The notes: generated from the letters alone by a model not told the origin. A stretch of DNA of 64,000 nt from Ricordea florida (GCA_949710005.1 OX453287.1:20210017-20274016); one strand, 5' to 3'; counted from the stretch's first letter, positions 29,839 to 41,224 are shown. A program made the numbers and translations.

Positions 29839-30001
29839 TGCAAAAGCTGATGATTAATCGGTTGTTGGTACGTTGGAATTTCCGCCGTAATCTTTATATG
29901 GGGCAGAGCTGTTGGATCTTATTGAGATTGTGGATAGGGCTTATGCAATATTAAGTGATATTTACGACTTTTTACTTTTTTGGATTTTGGGTGGATTATA
30001 A
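29839..30001 (+). other. End of the virus-like element: hydrophobic ORF remnant
   Basis: A frame near 29905-30001 reads GAELLDLIEIVDRAYAILSD followed by IYDFLLFWILGGL and a TAA, suggesting the C-terminal anchor of another small membrane protein. Its start is lost. Viral-type composition ends at about 30000. Confidence 0.35.
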
Positions 30002-30154
30002 AAAGTATCTTGGAGAGTGACCTGAAAATTTTACCGCAATTATTTATTATCTTCCAGGTTGATCTCTCTGCGTTGTAATCCACCTTTTACATCGACTACA
30101 GCGCGTTTTGGCATCGTTAATTTCTCCTCCTTAACAATTGCGTTCTTGACCCTA

Positions 30155-30300
30155 TATCAAACACTTGATACATCTGTTTAATCACATTTCAAACACCACA
30201 AATGTCGCTAAAAACACTCTGTTTCGCGTCGCATTTTCAGGTTTTTGATACGTGATGAAACACTGCATCTTGTGTTTGATATATTAAGTCAACTGTCTCT
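30155..30300 (+). repeat. Solo copy of the TGTTTGATATATGATGAAACAC repeat family
   Basis: A palindromic stretch (ATCAAACACTTGATACATC... CGTGATGAAACACTGCATCTTGTGTTTGATATA) related to the unit of the 31-bp minisatellite at 53.75-54.48 kb and to another copy at 58.39-58.64 kb. It probably represents the ancestral MITE. Non-coding. Confidence 0.55.
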
Positions 30301-30328
30301 AAGTCTTGTCACTTATTATTATCACAGG

Positions 30329-30442
30329 AAGTGACTGACAAGTTTGGAAGATACCCTCAAAGGAACAGACAGTTAGCAAGAGTAAACACACCAGAAGAAG
30401 AGGACTTTTTAAACAATCTCTCCGATAGATATAAATGGTGAT
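30329..30442 (+). CDS. Terminal exon of a DUF924-family gene
   Basis: Acceptor tattatcacag| is followed by 38 codons and TGA. The peptide EVTDKFGRYPQRNRQLARVN followed by TPEEEDFLNNL matches the C-terminal signature of the DUF924 family (FGRxPHRNxxLxRxSTPEExxFL), a conserved eukaryotic and bacterial family of unknown function. No upstream DUF924 exon is recognisable. Such exons could lie left of the virus-like block, which would then sit in an intron, or this is an orphan exon. Confidence 0.6.
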
Positions 30443-30449
30443 AAAACTG

Positions 30450-31320
30450 CATCATATATTTAACGGTTATTTTATAAATTTACTGTCCTCTATGGAATTT
30501 TAAAAGCCACTGCAGCACCTTAAAGCAAATGCAACCAGGAAACTTACAGGTGATGTGACCAAAAAGGCGCGAAACATCACATGACTCCTAAGAAAACTAA
30601 AAGTCCTAATATAACCTCGTTCATTTGCCACACTTGCGGCGTTTTCTCTGCAATATTGAAATCCTAAAGAAATTGTGTATTTCTATTTTTATCATGTTAA
30701 CTATCAGTCAGACACATGCATACGTTTTTTTCGAGAACGCGCGTGTTCTCTGAAAGAAAGTTCGAGTTCATCTCGCGCGATTGACACTTTAAACATCTCG
30801 CACTTTGTGGAGCCTAGACGTTTGTGTTTTATAGTCCATACTGCACACCGTTTCTGTGTTAGCTTGGTAACATCTGAAAGGTAGCACATATTGTTATCGC
30901 AGGAGCCATAACGTGGTAAGCATTGTTGTCAAGTCATCATTTTTGTCTTCAAATGATTATTGAGCCGTTTATGACGGCGAATCTAAGGTTGTGTTTAATA
31001 CAGTGTATTTATCACATGACCCGCGCGGCTCTCGCGTGCTTCAACTGATGCAAAATGGAAAACATACAAGAAAAGCGGCCGCCATTATAGAATGCTTATT
31101 GACTGGGTTTGGTCGGACCGAAGGGGAAAATAGTTGGCTCGAAGTCGTGACGTGCAGACTGAGCACAGTCCGTAAGCACAAAATCTTGATCAACCGTTTC
31201 CTTTATTTGGGTTACTTCCTCTTTTTTTGCAAAACTTGCTTCAGATGATTTGGTTGATCAAGTTTGCTAAGCATAAAAACGCTGTAAATATTCAGTACTA
31301 ATACTCCTCTAGTCTTACTC
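30450..31320. other. Gene-free stretch
   Basis: Only short unsupported ORFs. Nothing resembling a splice-flanked coding segment, RNA gene or transposon end was found. Confidence 0.4.
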
Positions 31321-31324
31321 TCAC

Positions 31325-31469
31325 CCTTATCATCATTATTATTATAATTATTACAATTATTATAATAATTATTAATATTATTAATATTTTTATTGTTATT
31401 AATAATATTAAAATTATTATTATTGAAATTATTATTATTATTAATATTATTAAAATTATTATTATTGAA

Positions 31470-31537
<68 letters not shown>
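31325..31537. repeat. (ATT)n microsatellite
   Basis: More than 200 bases of ATT/AAT trinucleotide repeats, imperfect on the left and a pure (ATT) run on the right. It gives a spurious poly-isoleucine ORF on the minus strand. Confidence 0.9.
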
Positions 31538-31945
31538 TCTGACCTTATACACCAGCCGCCCAAGAATATATGAACAAAGATTACAGTATGTCATTACCTA
31601 GGCAAGCTATAAGCGATTTCTTACAAGTAAAACTGTTAAGCGGTCGATTTCATTGTTACAACAGTTCTTTTGTGAGTGAAACTACCAATAATGAAATGGA
31701 CAACTATACTTTTTTAAATATACTTCACAAATAGCACTGTTACTTCTTTAAAGAAATACCTTCTAAACCTTCTTTCACAGTGAATTTAAGGCGCCACCAA
31801 TGATAAGCTGGCGTCGTGTTTATGTAGAGTGGCAAAACGAATCGCGCATGTCTCCACACGTAGCCCCTGTATAGGCTTCTCTCGAGTTTTTTTCAATCTT
31901 CCCCGTTTTTTTCACACGATACGCGCTGGCAGTTTATTTGCCTTA

Positions 31946-32452
31946 AGCCGGTTACACATGAGCAAGTTTGTTTTGACAAGTGTCATTCACAATGTTCATC
32001 TGCTCATGTGTATGAACGACGTCTTCTTTGACGAGGTTTGCCTTGACAAGTCTTATTTGCGGGTGTGAACGAATTAACAAGTTTTCTATGACAAGTTGTC
32101 ACTGCAGCCAGCAATACAATTACACAGCGGACAACAACAACAATAAAAAAAACACGGACGCCATGTTGTTATAGGCCATTACAGTCATCACAAGAACAAG
32201 ACCGCTGTGCGCCCGCAATTTGTCAATTTTCTTTACAAGTTTTCCTTATCTACCCGTACAGACGAGCAACTTAGGCAGTGACAAGATTTTCCTCGACAAG
32301 TGCACTTTTTCCTTGACAAGTGATGGTTCAAAAGCTAGTACACGAGTGCACTTGTCAAGGAAAAACTTGACAAGTTTTTTTTTTACACACCAGCAAATAA
32401 AATTTGTCAAGTCACAACTTGTCAAGGAAAACTTGCTCGTGCGTAACCGGCT
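31946..32452. mobile_element. MITE with AGCCGGTTAC termini and TTA duplication
   Basis: 507 bases. The left end AGCCGGTTACACATGAGCAA and the right end complement (TTGCTCGTGCGTAACCGGCT) form inverted termini, flanked by TTA on both sides (31943-31945 and 32453-32455). Inside are many copies of (T)TGACAAG(T) in both orientations. The 3-bp TWA target and subterminal repeats fit a Harbinger-type non-autonomous element. Confidence 0.8.
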
Positions 32453-32459
32453 TTAGGCT

Positions 32460-33215
32460 ATGTATACACTGTAGACCAGAACGAAACTTTAAAAAATGGA
32501 GTGCCGGTAAAAAACGGAACCGTGCTAACTCGGTGTCGGTACAACTTGAGACCAAACTTGTATCTGTCCTTGGATTGTAACCACTGCGTACTGTGCCGTG
32601 TCAACGGAAAGCCTATCCGTGCGAATTTTATAGCGGATTCAAATGGATCCGTTATAGTGAGAACGCAGCCTTATATATACGCCAGTTCCACAAACAAAAC
32701 TTCCCCTATCGCTTTCAATCTTTTAAGAATCTCAGAAAAAGAAGGTCTGAGGTGAGGTTCAGCCTTCCAACAGTCGCTCATAATCTGATAGACCCCAGGG
32801 GGAGTTCCCTGGGGTGATGACATCCTATAACCACCATCGACCATTGTACGACATTGCTATGGCAAGAAGAAAACAGGTCTTACCATACAATATAAACTCC
32901 AGGGTTTAACGTGAATTTCTGCCAAAGAGAAATATTGTGCTCTAACACATGTTGAAAATAGATTAGTTTTAGGTGTGTGAAAACAATTATTTTGCGCAGG
33001 TTCGCCGCCTTATTTTGGATAGCGACAATAGTCAGAGTAGTAAAAGTTACCATAAGAACCTTACATTTCTTTAGGCATTTAAGTTGTTCGTTAACGTTTC
33101 ACATTGTTATTTAGTTTTGTTGGATGTATAAAACGACTTGTAATACTCTTTTTATTTGCATTCCATTGATAATAGTCTTGAAGAGCTCTTTTTTTTTACT
33201 TCGCAATAGGATTAT
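32460..33215. other. Stretch without a supported gene
   Basis: A plus-strand frame at 32501-32755 is open, but I recognise no domain and see no splice sites or conserved motif in it. The rest is non-coding. The missing C-terminal exon of K3 would be expected on the minus strand around here, but none was found. Confidence 0.35.
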
Positions 33216-33221
33216 CTTTTG

Positions 33222-33356
33222 TAGATGTAGTGGTTCCATTTTTTTCCTTGGTTTAAATTTTATTTTCCCTTGTTTTTTTGCTATGGTAATGAGTGATAAT
33301 GAGTTTGAAACAAAGGAACATAAAATTTAAACCAAAGATAAAATTGAACCACAGCA
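33222..33356. repeat. Foldback repeat
   Basis: GTGGTTCCATTTTTTTCCTTG and TTTAAATTTTAT on the left pair with ATAAAATTTAAACCAAAG and TTGAACCAC on the right, around a loop of about 50 bases. A small MITE-like hairpin. Confidence 0.55.
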
Positions 33357-33699
33357 TAAATAACTGTTCATATAATATACAGAATGGTGCATTGACGCTG
33401 GAAGATATAAAATTTACCTCATCGTGCTCAAATTAATATTGCTTTGAACACTCGAAGAGAAATTTCATATCTCCGTGCGCCCATCTATTATTCTCTACAT
33501 TTGAAAGGCACGATGACCAGAAAATTGCAGTCGATGCTCGCTGGACGCGCGGAGATACAACATTCCTTTTCCAGTGAAAGTTCGAATCTCTACGCGATCA
33601 AGCAATTTTGTTATTTATACAGTTCAGCGGTATGCCGAGTACCAAGTCAAAGCAAATCGATCAAAACTCTACCGTGTTATCACATATGTGCAATAGCTT

Positions 33700-34160
33700 C
33701 TATTTAACAAATTAAGAAGCCTAAGACGTGTATTACACTGTGATAAAACACGACGGGCATTTGAGAACACAAGTGAAATGTAGAAAACACGAGACGCAGG
33801 CGAGAGTTTTCTACATCTCTTTAGTGTTGTCAAATGTCCGGAGTGTTTTATTACTATGTAATACACGGCTTAGGCTTCTTCATTTGCTTTATGATATAGA
33901 TTTTACACGCTGCGAGTAGAAACAACAAAGCACACAGATCGACAAACTGACGCCATTTAATACCAACTTCTCGACTGTTTTCGCTTTATTTGTTATATTA
34001 ATCTCAGCTTCAAAACTTTCTGCTGCTTCGCAGAGAACTCCATTATGAATTTCTTTAAAGAAAATATTTTTCGCCGTCTCGAACAAAAATGTCCATCAGA
34101 GGTAATGTTGCGAAAAACAAAACACGCTTTTTCTATGTTAATACTCTGATTACACCTGGG
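33700..34160 (-). repeat. Repeat carrying a small conserved ORF (copy A, inverted)
   Basis: The minus strand contains a 65-codon frame (33889-34086) with ETAKNIFFKEIHNGVLCEAA and TVEKLVLNGVSLSICVLCCF. Next to it is a palindromic block (GTGTATTACACTGTGATAAAACAC...). Copies B and C, at 43.8-44.6 kb, have the same ORF and palindrome on the opposite strand. The ORF may be a fragment of a gene captured by the repeat. Confidence 0.55.
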
Positions 34161-34197
34161 TTTTTGACCAATCAGAGCACGCGCAGGGTCCTATCTA

Positions 34198-34506
<309 letters not shown>

Positions 34507-35502
34507 TCAACAAAGTAAATAAAGTAAGTAGTATTGTAAATATTTCTAATATAAGAGCGCCGTCGGGTCATTTATAATATAGATGCAAAACCTTCACATG
34601 CTGATTGGCTTAGAGCATGCTTAAAAAAGTTCAAACAGTGCAGAAAATTGAAATTGGATGAAAAAGTTGTCATCGAGGGCAAAAAGCACTGCCCCTGCAC
34701 AAAACAGTACAGGAATGTACCCCTGCTAATCCTGACGCGCATGAACAATCTATAAGCCATTCCACAGCTGTACGTAATACAGGTCGTGGGAAAAGGAATC
34801 AATATTGTCATTTCTGTATTACGTTAAAACATGAAAAAACTAGCTTCACAACCAAAGCTGCTGCAAAGTCAATGATGCCCAGGTTCGCCGTTTACGGAGA
34901 AAGGAGTTAGACTCTAAATTAGCAACGTTTCATTTGCGAAGACATGGCTAATTCAGTGAGCGAGGATGCTAAATCAGCCTTTCCCTAACGGAATTGCTCA
35001 CTTTGTCTCGCAAAACAAAATAAAACAAATCAAGGCCGGCCGCCGTTCAAAGTTCACAACATCTGGCATCTCTTTCTTCTCTTTCAAAAAGGCCGATTTT
35101 CGGCAGCATCTAAAGCTACGGAGTCACAAAACCAGCTTTCCTTCTCTGTGCTCAAAAATAAACAAGCCAGCCCTACTTAAATGGTGCAATGTTTTACTGA
35201 CCAAGCTTGTTTAGTTAAGATGGCCGTATATTGGCCTTGTTCTTTGTTGCAGTTATATTTACATCGCTTTCATCTCAGTCAAAAAACAGGCAGAAAAAAC
35301 CTGGTGAATATCTTGACCTCACGCTTAATCAATAACGCACATATAGTTACCTCAAACGATCTTTAAGTAGCCCCCTAATGAGGGGACCAGTGAGTTAGGA
35401 TTTTGCTCAGGTTAGAAGCCAATTTTCCTCTGGTTATCAAGCGCTAAATCTTTTGTTTTTCAAATATCAAAAGTAATACAATAATACACAGTACTACGTT
35501 AC

Positions 35503-35730
35503 CTCCTTCCACTTCAAGTGCCATTGTAAAGTCACATATCTGCAGCAGGAAATCTTCACCTATCAAGCAATTTCTTGCAGCCACATCTCTGTGGATGCAG
35601 CTTTTGCTCGCCAAATACTCCATTCCTGAGGCAGCTTGCGTCATTAATTTCATTAGAATCTTCTGATTCAGCTCCTTCCCATTCTTTCGGAGAATGGATA
35701 ACAAGTCACCGTTTGGCATTAACTCAGTCA
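35503..35730 (-). CDS. K3 tyrosine kinase catalytic-loop exon
   Basis: 228 nt with acceptor tttttgcag|TGACTG and donor GGAG|gtaacg. It encodes [18 protein letters not shown] (hinge and alpha-D), [20 protein letters not shown] and VAARNCL (an HRDVAARN loop, so the catalytic Asp and Asn are kept). It then reads [16 protein letters not shown], where the metal-binding DFG motif is DFT. The HRD..AARN signature marks a tyrosine kinase. Loss of the DFG glycine may alter rather than abolish activity, since the Asp is intact; this is inference. Neighbour exons join in phase. Confidence 0.9.
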
Positions 35731-36568
35731 CTGCAAAAAAAGTTAATAATAATAATAATATAATAATAATAATGATAATGATGATATTTTTAATAATTAT
35801 AATCATCTGTAAAAAAAAATAATAAAAATAAAAAAAAACGGCGGCATCATGTTCCAGAACTCCCTGCAACAGATTTTCACGACCACGACGTCAAGGGATT
35901 AAAACCAGAGAAACTGATCATTGGAAAAAAGCGGAAATAATTGAAAACGCTACACCAGCTTACAACTGCTGATCTAAGCGAACGCAGGCACACATGCTTA
36001 CATCACGTTCTCGAGGAGTAAATCCACAATAAGATAAGCTACATTCTTACTTGGTATTAGTCAGTCAGTCATTCCTCGTCGTGCATAAGGCACAATAGGC
36101 CATCTTGCTTGCTGTGCGGTACAATTTTGACTCTGAGAATAGCGAGACCATTCTTTCTAATACAATGCTTAATAAAACGTTCACTAAGGGAGGTCGGAAG
36201 TCAAAGGATTCGAGAACACGGACAGAAATTGAGTCCATATGTGACAGCCTCTTAGGTTGCTAAAAGTCGAAAATGGCCAATACTACACCAGTAAGGATAT
36301 TGTCCCGAAAATTAAAATGGCAACCATTCGTCAGTTACATGAACTAAAAACGCGTCAATGATGACGCATCAATTAGAGAATGCACTTTAAGTTTGGAAAG
36401 CAAGGAATTTAACTAAATCGCCTCGTGATAAAATTACTGGCCCTGAGGGGTGACAATCAACCAGAGCCACACCCATACAAACAAGATCATTTGATACTAT
36501 TTGGCCTCGTTTGACCATTTCCCCAAAACACCCCGTCACTTTAGTGGTTTCAGAAATTTCTTCATTAC

Positions 36569-36860
36569 CGATAAGAGGTTCCTTTTCAGCGCAGACTCCA
36601 ATCAGTTTAACGATGTTTGGGTGGTTGTGACGTTTAAGAATCTCAGCCTCTGCCAGAAGACATTCTTTCTCCGTTTGTGTTGCATTTTCTATACAGGTCT
36701 TGATGGCAACTGGCATGTTAGAAGATCGTAAGTATCCTTCAAAGATGTCACCAAACTGTCCCCGGGTAATTCTCTTGTTCAGCACAATGTCGTCCCGGCT
36801 TATCGTCCATTTTTTATTGACCACAGGAGTCACTGTACGCGCCTCACAGGGACTTTCGTT
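36569..36860 (-). CDS. K3 tyrosine kinase N-lobe exon
   Basis: 292 nt, acceptor ctacag|AACGAA, donor TTATCG|gtaatg. The encoded segment starts NESPCEARTVTPVVNKKW, then TISRDDIVLNKRITRGQFGD (start of the fold and Gly-rich loop), SSNMPVAIKTCIENATQ (VAIK lysine) and CLLAEAEILKRHNHPNIVKLIGVC (alpha-C Glu through beta-4). All N-lobe residues for ATP binding are present. It joins in phase to 39471-40020 upstream and 35503-35730 downstream. Confidence 0.9.
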
Positions 36861-38007
36861 CTGTAGTGATAAATGCAACAGTATACATGTAATTAATGCT
36901 ACATGTTAATGGCAGAATGGACGCGAAGCATTCAAATGTGCACACAAGACGCTACGTGGACAGGTCAGTTTTGTGGCTGATACATACGTTAGACCCTTGG
37001 CTTTTCTAGCGCCGCTGACCTCGGCATCTCCCAGATACCGAAACAAATAGCGCCCAAGAAAAATAGCGAGCTGGAAAACCGGGCACATGGAGAAAGAAAT
37101 ATGTTCTTTCCTTCTCTCCAATCTGCCTTCATCACTCAATCGTCCAATATTTGTTGCATGCCCTCTCTGTTTTAGTCCTCTTTGCAGCGTTATCTGGCTC
37201 GTCATGCAACGCATCTCCGCACACCTACGGCTCCTCACATTCAAACTTCACCCCTCTTCAGCTCTAAGCCAATCACGTTTGTAGTTCCATATTTGTGACA
37301 AAAAATTCGCACCAATTTTCCCTTAAATACTTGTCCAATCATAGCGGGCATTCGATTGTGCCGTTTCACGTGGTAAAATCTTACACGAAGATGGGGTCGC
37401 TCGAGGAAGGTTTTCGTGTTGCGTCTTCGACACCCAAAATTCCAAAGTTTAATGCTTCCCCGAATAAAGCAATGGATGATTTGTCTGTAATCGGATCCCA
37501 TGTTATGTTCAAAGGATTCTGGGATCGCCAGGGGGAAACATTGTGAGTCGCTAGGCGAAAATGTATGGGGAAAAGTTGTTTCCACGTCGAAGACTACGAT
37601 TTTGGAGAGAGATAACACTTTTCGCCATTGTTTTATCTGAAATGAGTACGGGCAAAGTTGACAAGAGGAAAGTGTAAGTTTTTGTTTGAATAACCGTGAA
37701 ATATGATAAACTTCCTGGCTTGCTTAAGCTTTAGTGTGAGATTGACATCGCAAAATTATGACCTCGAAATATTACAAAATTAGGTCTAAATCGTGAGCAA
37801 ATAATTCAATGAAGCATTTCCAATTGTAGTTAATTGTGTACAGGCCATTTTGTTATTTGTGACATCTTTCATAAACGAACTATGGCTTTTGGAAAGTTAG
37901 GTTATCAACGGAGATGAGTCGTTGTCAGAAGACATGGAGATTCTTTTTACCGGGCAATAGCTCTTTGGAGGGATGAAACTAGCAATGAGAAACACGAAAT
38001 CCGTAGG

Positions 38008-38364
38008 TTAAAAAGGCAGTGATTGAGGAAACGTTAGTGTAGGACATTCAGAGGTTCTGTAACCTTGTACGAAATGATTGGAACAGACCTTTGTAACCGT
38101 TGTAAGCTTAAACTGATCACGATTAATCTCTCTGGCCCACGACAAAATCAAAATCAAGATAGTATCTTTCTTATTCTTGGGCGAGGAGAATCTCAATATA
38201 CCAACATGAGGAAGAACATTTGTTTTTTGGGTTTCTTCGATCGTCGTCAACCCTCGGCAAACACCACAAATTATGATCGCTACTGGTGGCATGACACTGG
38301 GTATATTTTCAATATCATTTGCATTACTGAGCTGAGAAATAAGCCAAAAGCAGCCTGTATACAC
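38008..38364 (-). pseudogene. THAP-domain fragment
   Basis: The frame contains REINRDQFKLTTVTKVCSNH followed by FVQGYRTSECPTLTFPQSL. This resembles the middle and end of a THAP zinc finger (W-x(3)-I-x-R ... V-C-S-x-H-F ... P-x-L). The N-terminal CxxC half is not evident. THAP domains are typical of P-element-type transposases, which fits its position between inverted arms. Confidence 0.4.
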
Positions 38365-38429
38365 GTAAATACAACTGAAAAGGCTTCATTGAGTTATTTC
38401 TTCACGATTTGTACCTAATTCTGTAATAT

Positions 38430-38701
38430 TTAGGGGAGCAGGGTTGGCGCAGTGGTGAGAGCGCTCGCCTTCCACCAATGTGGCCCGGGTTCGATTCCCC
38501 GCCCCGGCGTCATATGTGGGCTGATTTTGTTGGTTCTCTACTCTGCTCCGAGAGGTTTTCCTCCGGGTAATCCGGTTTTCCCCTCTCCATAAAAACCAAC
38601 ATTTGATTTGATTTAATTTAATTAAATATGATTTGATTTGTGCTTTACAGTGTCCCCAATTAGTGCATCAGTGCTAGATACAGTTGACACTCAAATAAAG
38701 T

Positions 38702-38735
<34 letters not shown>
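38430..38735 (+). mobile_element. tRNA-derived SINE with (ATT)n tail
   Basis: Head AGGGTTGGCGCAGTGGTGAG (A box) and CCGGGTTCGATTCC (B box), then a body with CATATGTGGGCTGATTTTGTTGG and GGTTTTCCTCCGGGTAATCC, ending in AAATAAAGTTC(ATT)n at 38700-38735. A second, inverted member lies at about 51830-52135. Not a functional tRNA: the 3' half does not pair with the head. Confidence 0.8.
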
Positions 38736-38736
<1 letters not shown>

Positions 38737-39159
38737 TCGAGACCAAGCGATGTCAATTTCACAAAAAACCTTACGCAAACAAGGGGTTTATCGGTAGACT
38801 ATATCACGTATATTTAACACTGAGTTATTCAAACAAAAACTTACACTTTCCACTTATCTACATTGCTCAGACCCATATCCGATAACAGTGGCGAAAGAGT
38901 GTTGATCTGTCTCTAAAATCGTTTCCTTCGACGTGGAAACAATTTATCGCAATACATTTTCTCCTAGCCACTTGCAATGTTTGATCCCAGAATCCACTGA
39001 GCATAAAACGGAAAAATTGTTGTCGAGCAGGAAGACTTGTTTGTGAATCTACTTAAAGGTTCTGGTAAATCTCCGATTCACCAGCTCTTTCGATTGTGCC
39101 TGACAAGCAGAAATCACAACGGGTTCTTTTTCGCGAACAAAAAAGTTCCATTCGTAACG

Positions 39160-39470
39160 TGCCACTGACCATGTTATTTACCTAGTCACCCATCATTGCA
39201 CGATTGGTTGATTCTAAGGATGTTTCAAGACTACTACATAACGTTAGATCCTCAACTAAAAAAGTGCCACTGACCACGTTATTTGCCTTGCCACCCATCA
39301 TTGCACGACTGGTTGATTCTAAGGATGTTTCATGACTAATACATAAGGTTAGATCATCAATTGAATAGGTGCCACTGACCTTGTATTTAGCCTTTTTACT
39401 TGACACTACTCGATGGATGCTTCACGAATACTACATAAAATCACTTTCTTAACCAAAAAGGACCACTGAC
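39160..39470 (-). repeat. Triplicated splice-donor segment behind the Tyr-rich exon
   Basis: Three units of about 105 bases in tandem each begin (minus strand) with AAG/AAC followed by GTCAGTGGCAC, the donor context of the exon ending at 39471. Each carries TGTTTC/GAAACATCCTTAGAATCAACC and GCAATGATGGGTG-like text. The reading frame is open across two units. The donor of the Tyr-rich exon therefore has up to three downstream duplicates. Confidence 0.65.
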
Positions 39471-40020
39471 CTTGATATTTGCCTTGTCACCCGGCACTTC
39501 CAACTGAGTTAGCTCTGAAGATGCCGTATCTCCGGCCCTTCGAGACGTGGAATCTTCAGCTGAATACTCTTTACGATCAAACGAACCTACCATCATCAAC
39601 TTTTCAAAAGACGAGAAAGCAGTGGGTTGCTTCAATCCTTGAGTAGTTTCAGTACATGCATACGTGAGGTCAGTATATACGGATTCCTTATCGTCTCCCA
39701 GAGGAGCATATTGATCTTCTTCACAGGACGTTGAAACGACGTTGACCTCTTGTGGATTGCTGTAAGTGGGGCCAGCTACATATACATCGTCAATACCAGA
39801 TAAGTCTTCTTGACTGGATCTACCGATGCTGATTTGATTACGCGAAGAAGGAAGCTGAGGGGGACGGAGAAAACGCGAACCACTACCAGGAGGCAGTGGT
39901 AAAGAAGGGAACTCTTGAATTGTAGACTGTTGGTCACTTGACAAGGTATCAATGCCACCCCAGATCTTGCGCAGCAATTTTTCTTTATCCGTCTCTTTCG
40001 GCATTTCGATGGTCGACTTC
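39471..40020 (-). CDS. Tyr-rich linker exon between K2 and K3
   Basis: 550 nt, acceptor ttcctag|GAAGTC and donor ATCAAG|gtcagt. It encodes about 183 residues of low-complexity linker: Pro-rich FPSLPLPPGSGSRFLRPPQ, then several acidic tyrosine sites (IDDVYVAGP, EEDQYAPLGDD, ESVYTDLTYACTE). The YxxL-type spacing in SVYTDLTYA and the acidic context make these plausible phospho-tyrosine docking sites for SH2 proteins. It joins in phase to the K2 tail upstream and the K3 N-lobe downstream, which places K2 and K3 in one transcript. Confidence 0.75.
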
Positions 40021-40519
40021 CTAGGAAAAAAAGGCAAAAAAAAGAAAGAAAAGAAGGAAAACTAAGTGTGGTGAATATTAAACCATTATCAAGCAAACAG
40101 TTCATGGCAATAATGGAGTACATCTTCAATTCAGGAAAATAGATCAATCAATGACTAAATTTTCCTCACTTACATCCAAGGAAGTGCAGAACACTCGTTT
40201 ATCCAAATTAAAGGTAAAAGTCAGGCAAGCCATTTAAGGTCATGTACAATTTCTCGCCGAAGGGGAGGATCATACTGTCAAATAATCAAATCATTCTACA
40301 TGCAGTACTGAGTCATACGAGAAAATTTTTCCAATTGCTCTTTTTGGCTTAAAACAATCGCTTTGGTTTTATGAAAGCCAATTGAAAGCGCTCTAGGATG
40401 CAATACCTGTCAAATCAGAACTCGCATATCCGCATGTTTTCCTAAGCAGTTGTATTAAAGGAGTACACGGCATCGGAGAAATAACATTGATTTTGCTTAA
40501 TTCAGTTAAAGGCGATCAC

Positions 40520-40659
40520 CTGTTCATAAGATTATCACGAACTGTATTCATTGTTGGTCTGTCTCCTGGAAAGTACTTCAAACAGACAGCCAACAGCATG
40601 AACAGCCAATCCGGACAGGCATTCGGTTGCCGCAACCTGTTTCCTTTCCTGAAGTATGC
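40520..40659 (-). CDS. K2 kinase-like tail exon (CW..DRP equivalent)
   Basis: 140 nt, acceptor tttcatag|GCATAC, donor AACAG|gtgatc. It encodes AYFRKGNRLRQPNACPDWLF, then MLLAVCLKYFPGDRPTMNTV and RDNLMN. This matches the end of a tyrosine kinase domain (G-x-R-L-x-x-P-x-x-C-P ... C-x(4)-P-x-x-R-P-T). Not long enough to appear as an ORF on its own. It is in phase with 42715-42892 and 39471-40020. Confidence 0.85.
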
Positions 40660-41224
40660 CTATGAAAGGGAGTTGGCAAACCGTTAAAGCCCACCTCCAG
40701 GAGAAGCGCATATACTGCAGTAAAATGGAGACAGATTATGGCAAATAGCGCCTGGTGGAGGGTGGGAAAGGGGGAGAGGGTGTCACTCATCACCTTTGTT
40801 GAATGATCGTCACACTACTTGGGACCGCGTGGAACGGTCAAACGTTTGAAAAGTTAGAAAATGGTTAAGATGCATAGCTTGACTCTCAGAGTGGCTTTAA
40901 ATATAGAGAGTTTAAGGTTGAACCTCACTGTGGGACTTGATATTTCCCTATGCAAGTTAATGGGTTGCTGAAAAGTAAGAACTTTACAACTTGACTCGAA
41001 GTTTGACTACAAGCTTACCGTAATTCACTAATAAAGTAAAAGAGCATTAGTATACATCGACTGAGCAACCTTAGAATTTCTAATAGAATAGGGGGGACCT
41101 GAAAAATCCAGTTTTACTAAGGGCTTTCATGAAAAAAAACAAAGTAAGATTTGTTAATTTCTCACCCACCCACCCCCCCCCCCCCCCCCTTTCCGATAAA
41201 TAATGAACGGTCCCTCAAGCAATC

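Larger units (their letters stand above)
37500..38998. mobile_element. Inverted-repeat element with THAP-like fragment
   Basis: Arms of about 170-190 bases (37510-37695 and 38832-38995) are inverted copies. Both read TGGATTCTGGGATC-like, then TGTTTCCACGTCGAAG and GAAAGTGTAAGTTTTTGTTTGAATAA. The spacer holds a THAP-like ORF remnant and a SINE. It probably belongs to a DNA transposon family and lies in the intron between the Tyr-rich and K3 exons. Confidence 0.55.

Noticed and set aside
31298..31594. 98-residue minus-strand ORF, mostly isoleucine
   Set aside because: It is the translation of an (ATT)n microsatellite.
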